The position numbers and the translations under genes were made by a program. A DNA stretch of 64,000 nucleotides from Bacteroides mediterraneensis (GTDB taxonomy: Bacteria > Bacteroidota > Bacteroidia > Bacteroidales > Bacteroidaceae): the NCBI RefSeq assembly GCF_900128455.1, contig NZ_LT635783.1:596322-660321 (forward strand), written 5' to 3'. Below are positions 8,487 through 19,300 of the stretch, one piece after another; position 1 is the first letter of the stretch, and each line of letters opens with the position of its first letter. The notes beneath the pieces are model-generated. The model did no database searches, was not told where the DNA came from, and saw nothing but the letters and a program-made list of their open reading frames with translations.

Positions 8487-9206
8487 ATGATGACATTAAC
8501 TTTACTGGCTGCCGCTCAGGCTGTAGCCGACACAATGGCCGGAGCAAATCCGGTGCTGACTCCGGTTTCTTCCGGTGAGCCACAGATGAATCTTTGGGAC
8601 ATGGCCTGCAAGGGAGGCTGGATTATGATTGTACTGGCTGTGATGTCGGTAATCGCTTTCTATATTTTCTTTGAACGGGCAGTAGCCATCCGTAAGGCGG
8701 GAAAGGATGACCCTTTGTTTATGGACCGCATCCGCGACTACATCAAGTCGGGTGAAATCAAGTCGGCCATCAACTATTGCCGCATTACGAACACTCCTTC
8801 GGCCCGCATGATTGAGAAGGGTATCACCCGTATGGGCCGTCCGGTAGCCGATGTGCAGGCCGCCATCGAGAATACCGGAAACATTGAAGTGGCCAAGCTG
8901 GAAAACGGCTTGTCTATCATGGCCACCATTTCGAGCGGGGCCCCGATGCTGGGATTCCTCGGTACGGTGACCGGTATGGTGCGTGCCTTCTGGAACATGG
9001 CCAACGCGGGCAATAACATCGACATCACTTTACTGTCGAGCGGTATTTACGAAGCCATGATTACGACGGTGGGCGGACTGGTGGTCGGCATTGCCACGAT
9101 GTTTGCCTACAATCATCTGGTGTACCGTGTGGACAAGGTGGTCAGTCAGATGGAAGCACGCACACTGGCTTTCATGGACTTGTTGAATGAACCGACTGAA
9201 AAATAA
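8487..9206 (+). CDS. exbB: ExbB/TolQ proton-channel subunit
   Basis: A 239-residue inner-membrane protein of the MotA/TolQ/ExbB family, which forms the proton-conducting motor that energises TonB or TolA. Transmembrane segments are at about residues 38-62 (GGWIMIVLAVMSVIAFYIFF), 140-165 (SIMATISSGAPMLGFLGTVTGMV) and 185-210 (EAMITTVGGLVVGIATMFAY). The second holds the conserved GTVTGM signature. A leading hydrophobic segment before residue 30 is typical of the Bacteroidota form. It is 6 bases upstream of exbD and is probably cotranslated with it. ExbB versus TolQ cannot be settled from sequence alone. Confidence 0.92.
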   Translation: MMTLTLLAAAQAVADTMAGANPVLTPVSSGEPQMNLWDMACKGGWIMIVLAVMSVIAFYIFFERAVAIRKAGKDDPLFMDRIRDYIKSGEIKSAINYCRITNTPSARMIEKGITRMGRPVADVQAAIENTGNIEVAKLENGLSIMATISSGAPMLGFLGTVTGMVRAFWNMANAGNNIDITLLSSGIYEAMITTVGGLVVGIATMFAYNHLVYRVDKVVSQMEARTLAFMDLLNEPTEK

Positions 9207-9212
9207 ACGCGT

Positions 9213-9629
9213 ATGGCATTAAAGAGAAGACAGAAAATATCACCCAGCTTCAGCATGTCGTCCATGACCGACCTGATTTTCCTGCTGCTGATATTTTTTA
9301 TGATCACTTCTACCATGGTATCGCCGAATGCCATCAAGGTACTTCTGCCCCAAGGTTCGGAGCAGACTTCGGCCAAACCTATGGCGCGGGTGATTATTGA
9401 CAAAGACCTGAACTATTACGGTGCTTTCGGCAACGAGGATGAAATGCCGCTGGCCATCGATGAGGTGGCTGCGTTTCTTCAGGAATGTGCCCGGAAAGAA
9501 CCGGAAATGTATGTAGCCCTGTATGCCGACGAGTCCATTCCGTATCGTGAAATCGTCCGGGTACTGAATATTGCGAACGAGAATCATTTCAAGATGGTCC
9601 TGGCGACTCGCCGTCCGGATAAAAACTAA
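9213..9629 (+). CDS. exbD: ExbD/TolR subunit
   Basis: A 138-residue inner-membrane protein with one N-terminal transmembrane helix (SMTDLIFLLLIFFMITSTMV, about residues 12-31). The helix contains the conserved Asp of the DLIFLLLIFF motif that carries protons in the motor. The periplasmic domain follows, ending in VLNIANENHFKMVLATRRP. It forms a complex with the preceding ExbB and acts on the following TonB/TolA-like protein. The exbB stop is 6 bases upstream. Confidence 0.92.
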   Translation: MALKRRQKISPSFSMSSMTDLIFLLLIFFMITSTMVSPNAIKVLLPQGSEQTSAKPMARVIIDKDLNYYGAFGNEDEMPLAIDEVAAFLQECARKEPEMYVALYADESIPYREIVRVLNIANENHFKMVLATRRPDKN

Positions 9630-9637
9630 AAAGCAGA

Positions 9638-10480
9638 GTGACGTTGAAAAAAAATAAGGTAATCGGAATTGTATGTACGGTGGTTTTGCACCTGCTGGTG
9701 TTGCTGCTGCTGTTTCTTCTGAAGCTGACCGTACCGGCAGAACAGGAGGAAGGCGGTGTGCCCGTGATGCTGGGCAATACGGAACTGGCGGGAGGAGAAG
9801 CCGACCCTTATACCTTGACGGAGGTGGACATGATGCCTTCGGAAGCTCCTGCTGCCCAGGAAGCGGCGGAGACGCCTGCCGTAGAACAGCCGATGATTAC
9901 GCAGCAGGATGAACCTTCCTTGCAGGTGAAGAAGGAGACTCCGAAAAAAGAAACTCCCAAGAAGGAGCAGCCGAAGAAAACGCCAGTGAAGACCGAAACG
10001 CAGACTGTGAACAAGCCTAAGGAGAAGACCGAGGCAGAGAAACGGGCTGAAGCGGAAAAGGCTGCGGCACAGGCGGCTGCCAACAAGATAGCCGGTGCCT
10101 TTGGAAAGGGCTCCCAGATGGGAAGCAAGGGCAATGCCTCCGGTGCGGGTTTGCAGGGAAGTCCTACCGGGAATTCCTCCACTGGAAAGACGAGTGGCGT
10201 AGGCGGTTATGGCACTTTCGACCTGAACGGTCGTTCGCTGGGTAGCGGAAAGCTTCCGGTGCCGGTGTATAACGTGCAGGATGAGGGGCGTGTGGTGGTG
10301 ACCATCGTGGTGAATCCTGCGGGACAGGTCATCAGTACCAGTATCAACAAGCGGACAAACACGGTAAATCCGGCGTTGCGGAAAGCAGCGGAAGAGGCGG
10401 CCCGGAAAGCCCGCTTCAATGCGGTGGATGGGGTGAACAACCAGAGTGGTACCATCACCTATTATTTTAAATTGAGATAA
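9638..10480 (+). CDS. TonB/TolA-like energy transducer
   Basis: A 280-residue protein with one N-terminal membrane anchor (about residues 8-30, VIGIVCTVVLHLLVLLLLFL), a long periplasmic spacer, and a C-terminal TonB-like domain (about 205-280, GRVVVTIVVNPAGQVISTSI to the final YYFKLR). The spacer is rich in Lys/Pro/Glu and then Ala/Glu/Lys (KKETPKKEQPKKTP, then EAEKRAEAEKAAAQAAANK), which resembles TolA as much as TonB. It presumably carries force from the ExbBD motor to outer-membrane partners. No ATG is available near the start: the choice is GTG 9638 or TTG 9644, 8-14 bases after exbD. Confidence 0.85.
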   Translation: MTLKKNKVIGIVCTVVLHLLVLLLLFLLKLTVPAEQEEGGVPVMLGNTELAGGEADPYTLTEVDMMPSEAPAAQEAAETPAVEQPMITQQDEPSLQVKKETPKKETPKKEQPKKTPVKTETQTVNKPKEKTEAEKRAEAEKAAAQAAANKIAGAFGKGSQMGSKGNASGAGLQGSPTGNSSTGKTSGVGGYGTFDLNGRSLGSGKLPVPVYNVQDEGRVVVTIVVNPAGQVISTSINKRTNTVNPALRKAAEEAARKARFNAVDGVNNQSGTITYYFKLR

Positions 10481-10505
10481 TTTTTAATTCTAAACAGATA
10501 GATTT

Positions 10506-11054
10506 ATGAAAGCAGTTTGTATCTTTTTGGCTGAAGGTTTCGAGGAAATGGAAGCCATGTTCCCGTTGGATATCATGCGTAGAGGCGGATTGAATGTGAA
10601 AACCGTGTCTGTAACCGGTAATAAGACCGTGACCAGCTCCCATCAGGTACCTATCGTAGCAGATATGTTGTTTGAAGACCTGAAAGAGGAAGAGGTGGAA
10701 ATGATTGTACTTCCCGGAGGACTGCCAGGTGCCACCAACTTGGATGCACATGCCGGACTGGACAAGCTGATCATGAGTTTTGCCGCTGCCGGAAAACCGC
10801 TGGCTGCCATCTGTGCCGCACCGATGGTTTATGGCAAGCGCGGTTTGCTGAAAGGCAAGAAAGCGACCTGCTATCCGGGCTTCGACAAGTTCCTGGAAGG
10901 AGCGGAATATACGGGCAACATGGTCGAAATCGTCGACAATTTCATTTTGGGTAAAGGCCCGGGTGCCGCACCTGCCTTTGGCTTTGCCATTCTGGAAAAA
11001 TATGCCGGTGCAGAAAAGACCCTTGAAGTGAAAAAAGGAATGTTGCTGGCATAA
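10506..11054 (+). CDS. DJ-1/PfpI-family protein (YajL-like)
   Basis: A 182-residue single-domain protein of the DJ-1/ThiJ/PfpI superfamily. The nucleophile elbow Cys is in [17 protein letters not shown] (about residue 100), and the conserved Glu that tunes it is in the N-terminal [11 protein letters not shown]. Family members are implicated in protein deglycation or redox chaperone functions, but the precise role is disputed. The stop overlaps the ispD ATG by one base (TAATG), so the two are translationally coupled. Confidence 0.88.
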   Translation: MKAVCIFLAEGFEEMEAMFPLDIMRRGGLNVKTVSVTGNKTVTSSHQVPIVADMLFEDLKEEEVEMIVLPGGLPGATNLDAHAGLDKLIMSFAAAGKPLAAICAAPMVYGKRGLLKGKKATCYPGFDKFLEGAEYTGNMVEIVDNFILGKGPGAAPAFGFAILEKYAGAEKTLEVKKGMLLA

Positions 11055-11722
11055 TGAAGAAATATGTCATTGTGGTAGCGGGAGGAAAAGGCCTGCGTAT
11101 GGGGGGAGAGATTCCCAAGCAGTTCATACCGGTAAAAGGTAAGCCGGTACTGATGCGTACGCTGGAGGCTTTCCATGCCTGTGACCCGCAGATTGAACTG
11201 ATTGTGGTGCTTCCGGTGGAACAGCGTTCCTACTGGGAGCACCTTTGTGCTGAGTATGGCTTTGCCTTGTCTCATCGGATTGCGGCAGGAGGGGAAACCC
11301 GTTTCCATTCCGTGAAGAACGGACTGGCTCTGGTAGAGGAAGACGGAATTGTCGGAGTACACGACGGGGTACGTCCTTTTGTTTCTTCGCAAGTCATTGC
11401 GGACTGCTATGCACAGGCGGTAGCCTTGCAGGCCGTAGTGCCCGTGACGGATGTGGTGGAAACCGTTCGTCATCTGTTGCCCGAAGGAGGCAGTGAGACG
11501 GTCTTGCGCAATGAATACAAGCTGGTGCAGACACCGCAGGTCTTTACGGTGGAACTGCTGAAACGGGCATACGCACAGGAGTACAAGCCCTTCTTTACCG
11601 ACGATGCTTCGGTGGTGGAAGCATTGGGGCAGCCGGTACATCTGGTGCCTGGCAATCGGGAAAATATCAAACTCACCACTCCTTTTGACCTGAAAGTAGC
11701 TGAATCACTTATTGACGACTGA
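11054..11722 (+). CDS. ispD: 2-C-methyl-D-erythritol 4-phosphate cytidylyltransferase
   Basis: Cytosolic enzyme that transfers CMP from CTP to MEP in the non-mevalonate isoprenoid pathway. At 222 residues it is of usual size. The nucleotide-binding signature [18 protein letters not shown] is at residues 6-23, followed by [14 protein letters not shown] near residue 75, [10 protein letters not shown] near residue 100 and [19 protein letters not shown] near the C-terminus. The ATG overlaps the DJ-1 gene stop and its own stop overlaps the recG ATG (TGATG), so the three genes form a tightly coupled unit. Confidence 0.95.
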   Translation: MKKYVIVVAGGKGLRMGGEIPKQFIPVKGKPVLMRTLEAFHACDPQIELIVVLPVEQRSYWEHLCAEYGFALSHRIAAGGETRFHSVKNGLALVEEDGIVGVHDGVRPFVSSQVIADCYAQAVALQAVVPVTDVVETVRHLLPEGGSETVLRNEYKLVQTPQVFTVELLKRAYAQEYKPFFTDDASVVEALGQPVHLVPGNRENIKLTTPFDLKVAESLIDD

Positions 11723-13821
11723 TGTTTGATTTATCCACACGCGATGTGAAATATTTACCGGGGGTAGGACCGCAGCGGGCGGCCCTGCTGAATAAGGAAT
11801 TGAATATCTATTCCTTACGCGACCTGTTGTATTATTTCCCTTATAAGTATGTGGACCGCAGCCGTCTGTATTATATTCACGAGATTGACGGCAATATGCC
11901 CTATATTCAGTTGCGCGGACGGATTCTGAGCTTTGAACTGTTGGGTGAAGGCCGCCAGCGCCGGTTGGTAGGACATTTTACCGACGGTACGGGCGTGGTG
12001 GACCTGGTGTGGTTTCAGGGACTGAAATACATCACCGGAAAGTACAAGGCCAACGAGGAATACATCGTGTTCGGTAAGCCGACAGTGTTCAACGGGCGCA
12101 TCAACGTGGCGCATCCCGACATCGACCTGGCACAGGAACTCACTCTTTCCACCATGGGCCTCCAGCCTTACTACAATACCACGGAAAAGATGAAGCGTAC
12201 CAGCCTGAATTCGCACGCGCTGGAAAAGCTGATGAAGAATCTTTTCCAGGCCTTGCAGAAGGACAGTTTTGAGGAGACCCTGAGTCCTTCCCTGATTGCG
12301 GCTCACCAGCTGATGCCTCTGACGGATGCGTTGTATAATATTCATTTTCCGCAGAATCCGGAACTGCTTCGCAAGGCACAGTATCGGCTGAAATTCGAGG
12401 AGTTGTTTTATGTGCAGCTCAACATCCTCCGTTACACCAAAGAACGCCGCAACAAGTTCCGGGGACTGGTGTTCGAGCATGTGGGCGAAATTTTCAATAC
12501 CTTTTATGCCCATCACCTGCCTTTCCAGCTGACAGGAGCGCAGAAACGTGTCATCAAGGAAATGCGTCGCGACATGGGTAGCGGGCGGCAGATGAACCGG
12601 CTGTTACAGGGTGACGTGGGGAGCGGAAAAACTCTGGTGGCCCTGATGACCATGCTGATTGCCTTGGACAACGGATTCCAGGCCTGCATGATGGCTCCTA
12701 CCGAGATTCTGGCTACCCAGCATTATGAAACCATCCGCCACTTCTTGGAGGGGATGCCGGTGCGGGTGGAACTGCTGACCGGCAATGTGAAAGGTAAGCG
12801 GCGGGAAACGATTCTCCGGGACTTATTGACAGGGGATGTGCATATCTTGATAGGTACACATGCCGTGATTGAGGATACAGTGAATTTTTCTTCGTTGGGA
12901 TTGGTGGTCATTGACGAACAGCATCGTTTTGGGGTAGCCCAGCGGGCCAAGCTGTGGGGCAAGAATACCCGTCCTCCCCATGTGCTGGTTATGACGGCCA
13001 CTCCGATTCCCCGTACGTTGGCCATGACTTTGTATGGTGACCTCGATGTGTCGGTCATCGACGAGCTGCCTCCCGGCCGGAAACCCATCCAGACCATCCA
13101 TCAGTTTGATAACCGCCGGAAAAGCATGTATGAGTTCATGCGCAAACAGATTCAGGAGGGACGTCAGGTGTATATCGTGTATCCGTTGATTCAGGAAAGT
13201 GAAAAGATGGACATCAAGAACTTGGAGGAAGGTTATCTGCACATTTGTGAGGAATTTCCCGAATACAAGGTCAGCAAGGTGCACGGCAAGATGAAACCGG
13301 CCGAGAAAGAAGAGGAAATGCAGCGTTTCCTGGCCAACGAAACCCAGATTATGGTGGCTACCACCGTGATTGAGGTCGGAGTGAACGTGCCCAATGCCTC
13401 GGTGATGGTCATTGAAAACGCCGAACGCTTTGGACTCTCCCAGTTGCATCAGCTGCGCGGACGGGTAGGCCGGGGGGCCGACCAGTCGTATTGTATTCTG
13501 GTGACCGGATACAAGTTGACGGAAGATACCCGTAAGCGCATCGAAATCATGGTGCAGACCAACGACGGTTTTGAGATTGCCGAAGCCGATTTGAAACTGC
13601 GTGGCCCCGGCGATTTGGAAGGCACCCAGCAGAGCGGAGTGGCCTTCGACCTGAAGATTGCCGACATTGCCAAAGACGGGCAGTTGCTACAATACGTTCG
13701 TGGCATCGCCGAGCGCCTGTTGGATGATGACCCTGAGGGAATGAAACCGGAAAATCGGATTGTCTGGCAGCAGCTGAAAGAACTCCGGAAGAAGAACGTG
13801 AACTGGTCGGTGATATCTTGA
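11722..13821 (+). CDS. recG: ATP-dependent DNA helicase RecG
   Basis: A 699-residue branch-migration helicase that reverses stalled replication forks and processes Holliday junctions. It has an N-terminal wedge/OB domain (VKYLPGVGPQRAALLNKEL at the start; OB region about residues 60-150). The SF2 helicase core follows, with Walker A LLQGDVGSGKTLVAL near residue 295, the DEQH box VVIDEQHRFGVAQRAKLW near 395, motif III MTATPIPRTLA, and the C-terminal RecA domain with QLHQLRGRVGRG near 575. The start ATG overlaps the ispD stop. Length is normal. Confidence 0.96.
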   Translation: MFDLSTRDVKYLPGVGPQRAALLNKELNIYSLRDLLYYFPYKYVDRSRLYYIHEIDGNMPYIQLRGRILSFELLGEGRQRRLVGHFTDGTGVVDLVWFQGLKYITGKYKANEEYIVFGKPTVFNGRINVAHPDIDLAQELTLSTMGLQPYYNTTEKMKRTSLNSHALEKLMKNLFQALQKDSFEETLSPSLIAAHQLMPLTDALYNIHFPQNPELLRKAQYRLKFEELFYVQLNILRYTKERRNKFRGLVFEHVGEIFNTFYAHHLPFQLTGAQKRVIKEMRRDMGSGRQMNRLLQGDVGSGKTLVALMTMLIALDNGFQACMMAPTEILATQHYETIRHFLEGMPVRVELLTGNVKGKRRETILRDLLTGDVHILIGTHAVIEDTVNFSSLGLVVIDEQHRFGVAQRAKLWGKNTRPPHVLVMTATPIPRTLAMTLYGDLDVSVIDELPPGRKPIQTIHQFDNRRKSMYEFMRKQIQEGRQVYIVYPLIQESEKMDIKNLEEGYLHICEEFPEYKVSKVHGKMKPAEKEEEMQRFLANETQIMVATTVIEVGVNVPNASVMVIENAERFGLSQLHQLRGRVGRGADQSYCILVTGYKLTEDTRKRIEIMVQTNDGFEIAEADLKLRGPGDLEGTQQSGVAFDLKIADIAKDGQLLQYVRGIAERLLDDDPEGMKPENRIVWQQLKELRKKNVNWSVIS

Positions 13822-13926
13822 TTCGCTGGCTTCCCAAATGCCAAGAAACGGATGGCCTGGTTTTTCTCCATAAAATTCTACATTGATTCCATAAAAGATT
13901 CTATTTTTTCATCGGATTGCGTGTGA

Positions 13927-13934
13927 TACCTTTG
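13927..13934 (+). promoter_or_regulatory. -7 promoter box for the GH35 gene
   Basis: TACCTTTG is a perfect TAnnTTTG match, 38 bases before the GH35 ATG. It supports independent transcription of the GH35 gene after recG. Confidence 0.55.
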
Positions 13935-13972
13935 AAACCGAGATTCTGTGTCTCATTTTAAGCTGGAAAAAC

Positions 13973-16321
13973 ATGAAAAGATTGATTGGAACAATGATAT
14001 GCCTGATGGCCGGTGCGATGGCTATGGCGCAACAAGTGTACGAACTGGATATGCCTGTAAAGGAAAAGACGATTTACAGTGGCCACTTGAAATTGGGAGG
14101 AAGCAACCCTTCCGGTGAACGCATTGAGGTGAATAGTTATTACATGTCGATAGGAGGCAAGCCGGTCATTCCAGTAATGGGAGAGTTTCATTATAGCCGT
14201 TATCCGGAATGTCAATGGGAAGAGGAAATCCTGAAGATGAAGGTTGGCGGAGTGACGGTGATTCCCACGTATGTGTTTTGGAGTATCCATGAGGAACAGG
14301 AGGGAGTTTTCAATTGGACCGGCAACCGGAATCTTCGTAAGTTCCTGCAACTTTGCCAGAAGCATGGCATGTGGACCGTGGTGCGAATCGGCCCTTTCTG
14401 CCATGGGGAGATACGCAATGGGGGACTGCCTGACTGGCTGTTTGCCAAGCCGCTGGAAATCCGTTCGAACGATGTGAACTACTTGAAGTATGTGAAACGG
14501 TTCTATGAGGAAATCGGCCGTCAGCTGGACGGACTTTATTATAAAGACGGCGGAACGATTATCGGTACGCAGATTGAGAATGAGCACCAACACTCGGCTG
14601 CCCCTTGGGGAATTACCTATCCGGGAGAACCGAAAGACATGACATCGGCCACTTACGATGCGGACATTATCCGGATAGGGGTCAGTGTGCAGGACAAGAA
14701 GATTACGACAGCCGAACTGGGTGACCTGCATATGAAGACCTTGAAGAAAATGGCTGAGGAAGCAGGGATACAGACCCCTCTGTACACGGCTACCGGATGG
14801 GGCAATGCCGCAGTCATCGGCGAGGAAGCCATTCCTGTGACGGCAGCTTATACTTATCCTTTCTGGTCCAAACCCAAGATGTCTCCTTTCTGCTTGTTCA
14901 AGGATATTCAGAAGAGCCCCGATTATGCGCCGGTGCGTTATGATACCGAGAAGTTTCCTTCCTTCTGTGCGGAAATGGGAGTAGGCATTCAGATGATTTA
15001 CACCCGTCGGCCCATTGTGACGGCCAAGGCCGCAGAGGCATTGATGGTACGCACACTGGGAAGCGGGGCCAACGGAATCGGATATTATATGTATCATGGT
15101 GGGTCTACTCCGAAAATGGGTCCGACGGCTTTCTTCAGCGATGAACCGATGGGAATGCCCAAGATTTCGTATGATTTTCAAGCCCCTTTGGGGGAATTTG
15201 GTTTGGAACACGGTTCTTATCGTGCCTTGCGTCTGCTGCATCTGTTTTTGAATGATTTTTCCGAGCAGCTGGCTCCGATGGAGACTGTGCTTCCAAAGGG
15301 ATATGCACAGCTCACTCCTGCCAACCGGGAGACCTTGCGGTATGCGGCGCGGGTAAAGGGAAAATCCGGTTTTGTATTTATGGTGAACTTTCAGGATCAT
15401 GATACAGCCCGGATAGACCAGAAAGATTTGTGTTTACGGTTGAAGTTTGCGGAGGAAACACTTCGTATCCCTGCTCAGGGAACTTTTACATTGCCGAAGG
15501 ATGAAAGCCTGATTCTACCCTTCAATTTCCGTATGGAGGATGCGTTACTGAAATATGCTACCGCTCAACTGTTGCTGAAGCTGGATGACAAGGGAATGGA
15601 GCATTACTTTTTCTTCGTGCCGGAAGGTATTCATCCGGAGTTCATGTTTGACAAGGCTACGGTAGCCGGGAAGTACCGTTATGCTCCCGAAGCGGGATTA
15701 AAGAGTACGTTTACAGTAAAGACCGCAGGCGGGAAACGGTTCAAAGTCACTACGCTGACCCGCGAGCAGGCGTTGAACGCGTGCAAGGTGGATGGGAAGC
15801 TGCTCCTCACCTCTTCCATGGTGCTGCCGGGAGAGAAAGGGGTACGTTTGTTGAACATGGGGAATCCGGTATTCCGTTATGTGATGTATCCTTCGGCCAG
15901 AGGCTTCAAGGAACAGACTGCCGAAGTACCTGCCGTACAGCCTGAATATACATCCCGTAAGGTGGGAAGCCGCCGTCTGGCGGTTCGTTTTTCCGGCAAG
16001 GATTATCCTCAGGTAAACGATTACTTCTTGCAGCTGAATTATGTGGGCGATGTGGCCATGGCATTTCTGAAAGGAAAACTGGTGCTCGATCATTTCTATT
16101 ACGGGGCACCTTGGCAGATTAGCCTGAAACGTTTCCAGCAGGAGCTGGTCAATGAGGAATTGAGTTTTTACATTCGTCCGTTACGGAAGAATGCGCCTTT
16201 CCTGTCTGATTTGCCCAAAGAAGCCGTCCCTGATTTCTCCAAAGGGGCTGTGGTCCGGGTGGATTCAGTGCAGATTGTGCCTCAATATGTGACTACCTTG
16301 CACTATCCGTTGCGAAAATGA
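13973..16321 (+). CDS. GH35-family beta-galactosidase, secreted
   Basis: A 782-residue secreted glycoside hydrolase. A signal peptide covers about residues 1-19 (ending AMAMAQQ). The TIM-barrel GH35 catalytic domain follows (GKPVIPVMGEFHYSRYP near residue 62; PTYVFWSIHEEQEGVFNW near 98). The likely acid/base is Glu204 in GTQIENEHQ and the likely nucleophile Glu334 in FCAEMGVG. C-terminal beta-sandwich domains follow. GH35 enzymes remove terminal beta-galactose and mostly act in the periplasm or at the surface. The linker YYMYHGG and the barrel end deviate from classical LacZ-like GH35 members, so another beta-linked sugar is possible. It has its own promoter and converges on the PUL regulator with one base between stops, so membership in that PUL is uncertain. 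Confidence 0.85.
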   Translation: MKRLIGTMICLMAGAMAMAQQVYELDMPVKEKTIYSGHLKLGGSNPSGERIEVNSYYMSIGGKPVIPVMGEFHYSRYPECQWEEEILKMKVGGVTVIPTYVFWSIHEEQEGVFNWTGNRNLRKFLQLCQKHGMWTVVRIGPFCHGEIRNGGLPDWLFAKPLEIRSNDVNYLKYVKRFYEEIGRQLDGLYYKDGGTIIGTQIENEHQHSAAPWGITYPGEPKDMTSATYDADIIRIGVSVQDKKITTAELGDLHMKTLKKMAEEAGIQTPLYTATGWGNAAVIGEEAIPVTAAYTYPFWSKPKMSPFCLFKDIQKSPDYAPVRYDTEKFPSFCAEMGVGIQMIYTRRPIVTAKAAEALMVRTLGSGANGIGYYMYHGGSTPKMGPTAFFSDEPMGMPKISYDFQAPLGEFGLEHGSYRALRLLHLFLNDFSEQLAPMETVLPKGYAQLTPANRETLRYAARVKGKSGFVFMVNFQDHDTARIDQKDLCLRLKFAEETLRIPAQGTFTLPKDESLILPFNFRMEDALLKYATAQLLLKLDDKGMEHYFFFVPEGIHPEFMFDKATVAGKYRYAPEAGLKSTFTVKTAGGKRFKVTTLTREQALNACKVDGKLLLTSSMVLPGEKGVRLLNMGNPVFRYVMYPSARGFKEQTAEVPAVQPEYTSRKVGSRRLAVRFSGKDYPQVNDYFLQLNYVGDVAMAFLKGKLVLDHFYYGAPWQISLKRFQQELVNEELSFYIRPLRKNAPFLSDLPKEAVPDFSKGAVVRVDSVQIVPQYVTTLHYPLRK

Positions 16322-16322
16322 G

Positions 16323-19300
16323 TTATGAAGCAGGTTTTTCACAATAATCTTGTGAACCTGCTTTCTTTTTCCGATATTCTGTTGGGGTCATTTTATATTC
16401 TTCCTTGAAGTAGTGGGTGAAGATTTTAGGTGCATTGAAGCCTACCTTATAAGCTACTTCAGCGACTGTCATCTGCGTCTTTTCCAGGAGTTTCAGGCTT
16501 TTCTTGAGCCGGATGATGCGTATGAACTCACTGGGAGAACTTCCGGTAATCGACATGAGTTTATTGTACAGGTTGCTACGGCTCATTCCGATGATACTGC
16601 TGAGTTCTTCTACTGAGAACTGAGGACTTTCGAGATACTCTTCTACTGTCTTTATCACTTTTTGAATAAAGGATTCATCCAAGGAACTGGAAGTAATGTC
16701 ACTGACTGGGATATCTGAAACGGAGAATTTTCTGTGACAGTCTTGTTTCCAATGGAGTATTTTATTGATACGGAGTTTCAGGATATCTAAATTGAAAGGT
16801 TTGGCAATATAATCGTCTGCTCCTTCGGTGAGTCCGGCTGTAATATGCTCTATGTCGTCTTTCGCACTCAGCATGATGACCGGAATATGTGAGATTTTGA
16901 TATCGTTTTTGATGGTACGGCATAACTCCAGACCGTCCATATTAGGCATCATCACATCTGTAATGACCATATCTATGGATTCTTTTTTAAGGATAGACAA
17001 TGCATGAAGGCCATCTACAGCTGCAAGGACCTGATATTCTTTTTTCAGGGAGTCGGCCAGAAAGAGGCGTAAGTCTTGGTTGTCTTCCACTATCAGCAGC
17101 GTGGTCTGTGTGAGATTATTTTCATCTTCTGTAGCTTGTGTTGAGGCTGTATCTACGTTTTCTACCTGTGTTTCGGACTCGTTTTCAACTTCCTCCAATG
17201 CTGGTGTGGCAGGAATGGCGAAGATAAACTTTGCTCCTGTAGGAATATTGTCTTCTATGTGAATACTTCCATGGTGCAAAACCAGAAGCTCTTTTACAAT
17301 GTGCAGGCCTATTCCACTGCCATAAGACATGTGGTGGTCAGGCAGCTGATAGAAAGCATCGAAGACTTTGGGCTTCTCGCTGTCTGGAATACCCTTTCCG
17401 TTGTCGGCAATGCTGGTAAAGACCTTTCCCTCTTCCATCCATACCTTGACGGTTATTTGGCCCGGATTTCCTGTATATTTTACGGCGTTGGACAACAGGT
17501 TCATGAAAATCTTGTGCATTTTTTCTTTGTCGAACTGTATTGCCAGGGAATCGATTCCTTTTTCAAAGGTGATGGAAATCTGATGGGTGTCGGCATAAAT
17601 GGAGAAATGTTTGAGGATGTCCTCTATGAACTGGATATAATTACCATTTTCAGGCTGTAGCCTCATCTCCTGTACACCAATTTTCCGGAAATCCAATATT
17701 TGATTTACCAGATGGAGAAGTGTCAAGGCATTTTTATGCACTATGTTCAGGTTGGGTGTGAAGTCCTCATTTTTGTATTTTTTAAGGACTTCTTCAAGAG
17801 GAGCAATAATCAGAGAAAGTGGCGTACGGAAGTCATGACTCAGGTTGGTAAAGAAGTTCAGCCTCATTTCATCGACTTCATGTTGTTTTTTGGCCTCAAA
17901 CTCCATTTCTTTGTACTTCATTCTACGTTTATGCTTTTGTTCTTTCCGATACCAAATATAGGAGAGGAACAGTAGAATTAGAAGCACGTAGAATATTTTG
18001 GCATATATATTTAACCAGACCGGCGGCTCGATTTCAATTTGGAGCGTAGTCGGTGTGCTCCATAATCCCCCAGAATTGATAGCTTTGATTTCTAGCTCGT
18101 ATTTCCCGGGAGCCATGTTGTTGAATGTGATATAGTTATCTTCAAGAGGTATCCATTGGGCATGCGTTCCCTTTATCCGATAAGAAAACCGGATGTCGTG
18201 GATACGTATGAATTCTAAGGTAGAAAAGCTTATTCTAAAGGTGTTCTGATTGTGTTTCAGGGTGATATGATCGGTCAGTTCGATGTTACGGGTTAGAATC
18301 TTCTGGTGATTGTAGAGGGAATCCACATCAACTGTCTTTCCAAGCACTTTTAATTCGGTAAATACTACTTTTGAGATGTTTTTATTGTATTTTATGTTAG
18401 GGTCGATATCGTAATATCCTCCGTTACTTCCTGTAAGAATATGTCCATTTTGTGTTTTATAAATGGAGTTGTGGACAAAATCGGAAGTCTGTAGCCCGTC
18501 ATTTTTAGAATAGGGAAAACAGCGGAAGGCATATCCTCGTCCATTATTGTCTGCCCTGGTCTCTATCCGGGTTATCCCGTCGGTCGTTACGACCCAGATG
18601 TTTTGATTATTGTCTTCGGTAATTCCCCGTACGAAATTACCTTCCAGACGGTGCTTCTTGTTCAGAAAATAAATACTGTCGTGGCGCATGTCAAATATGC
18701 TAAGTCCTTCTCTTCCTCCTATCCATAAAAGATTTCTGCTATCTATGTAGACGTTATTTTGAATGGAATCTTGAATATATTGTGTTTGTTTCTTGTTGTG
18801 GCGTAAGGTTGTTATGTGATGATTCTCGGTATTCAAGACACATGTACCGTTGCAAGTAGCCATATATAATGATTTCTTCTGATCAAAATATACGTTCATC
18901 ACATGAACATCGGATATTCCGGAGTTCTGAGGAGTGAAAGTGTGAAAATATCCTGTGCGTGGATTGAACACATGTAAGCCACACTTCAGATTTCCCAAAT
19001 ATAGATTGCCATCGTTGTCCCCGGTGATACTCCATATACTGTTATTGACTGGATTTCGAGGAAACTTGGTGGAGAATGGCTGGGAATGGAATTCCCCGTC
19101 CTGGTAATATCCGAATCCATCCAGATAGGTGCCAACCCATAATTTCTTGTTGGAATCTATGTACATACAGGTGATTTTGTTGCTGAATGAGTTGTGCAGC
19201 TCCTTCTTGAAGGCCGTGATATGGCCTTCAGAATCTATTTTGTAGATTCCGTCCCCGTCTGTACCAATCCATAAGTTGTGTGCCTCATCTTCCATTTGGC

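Noticed and set aside
13958-15400. Minus-strand frame of 480 codons opposite the GH35 gene
   Set aside because: Shadow of a gene with recognised catalytic motifs; no motif of its own.
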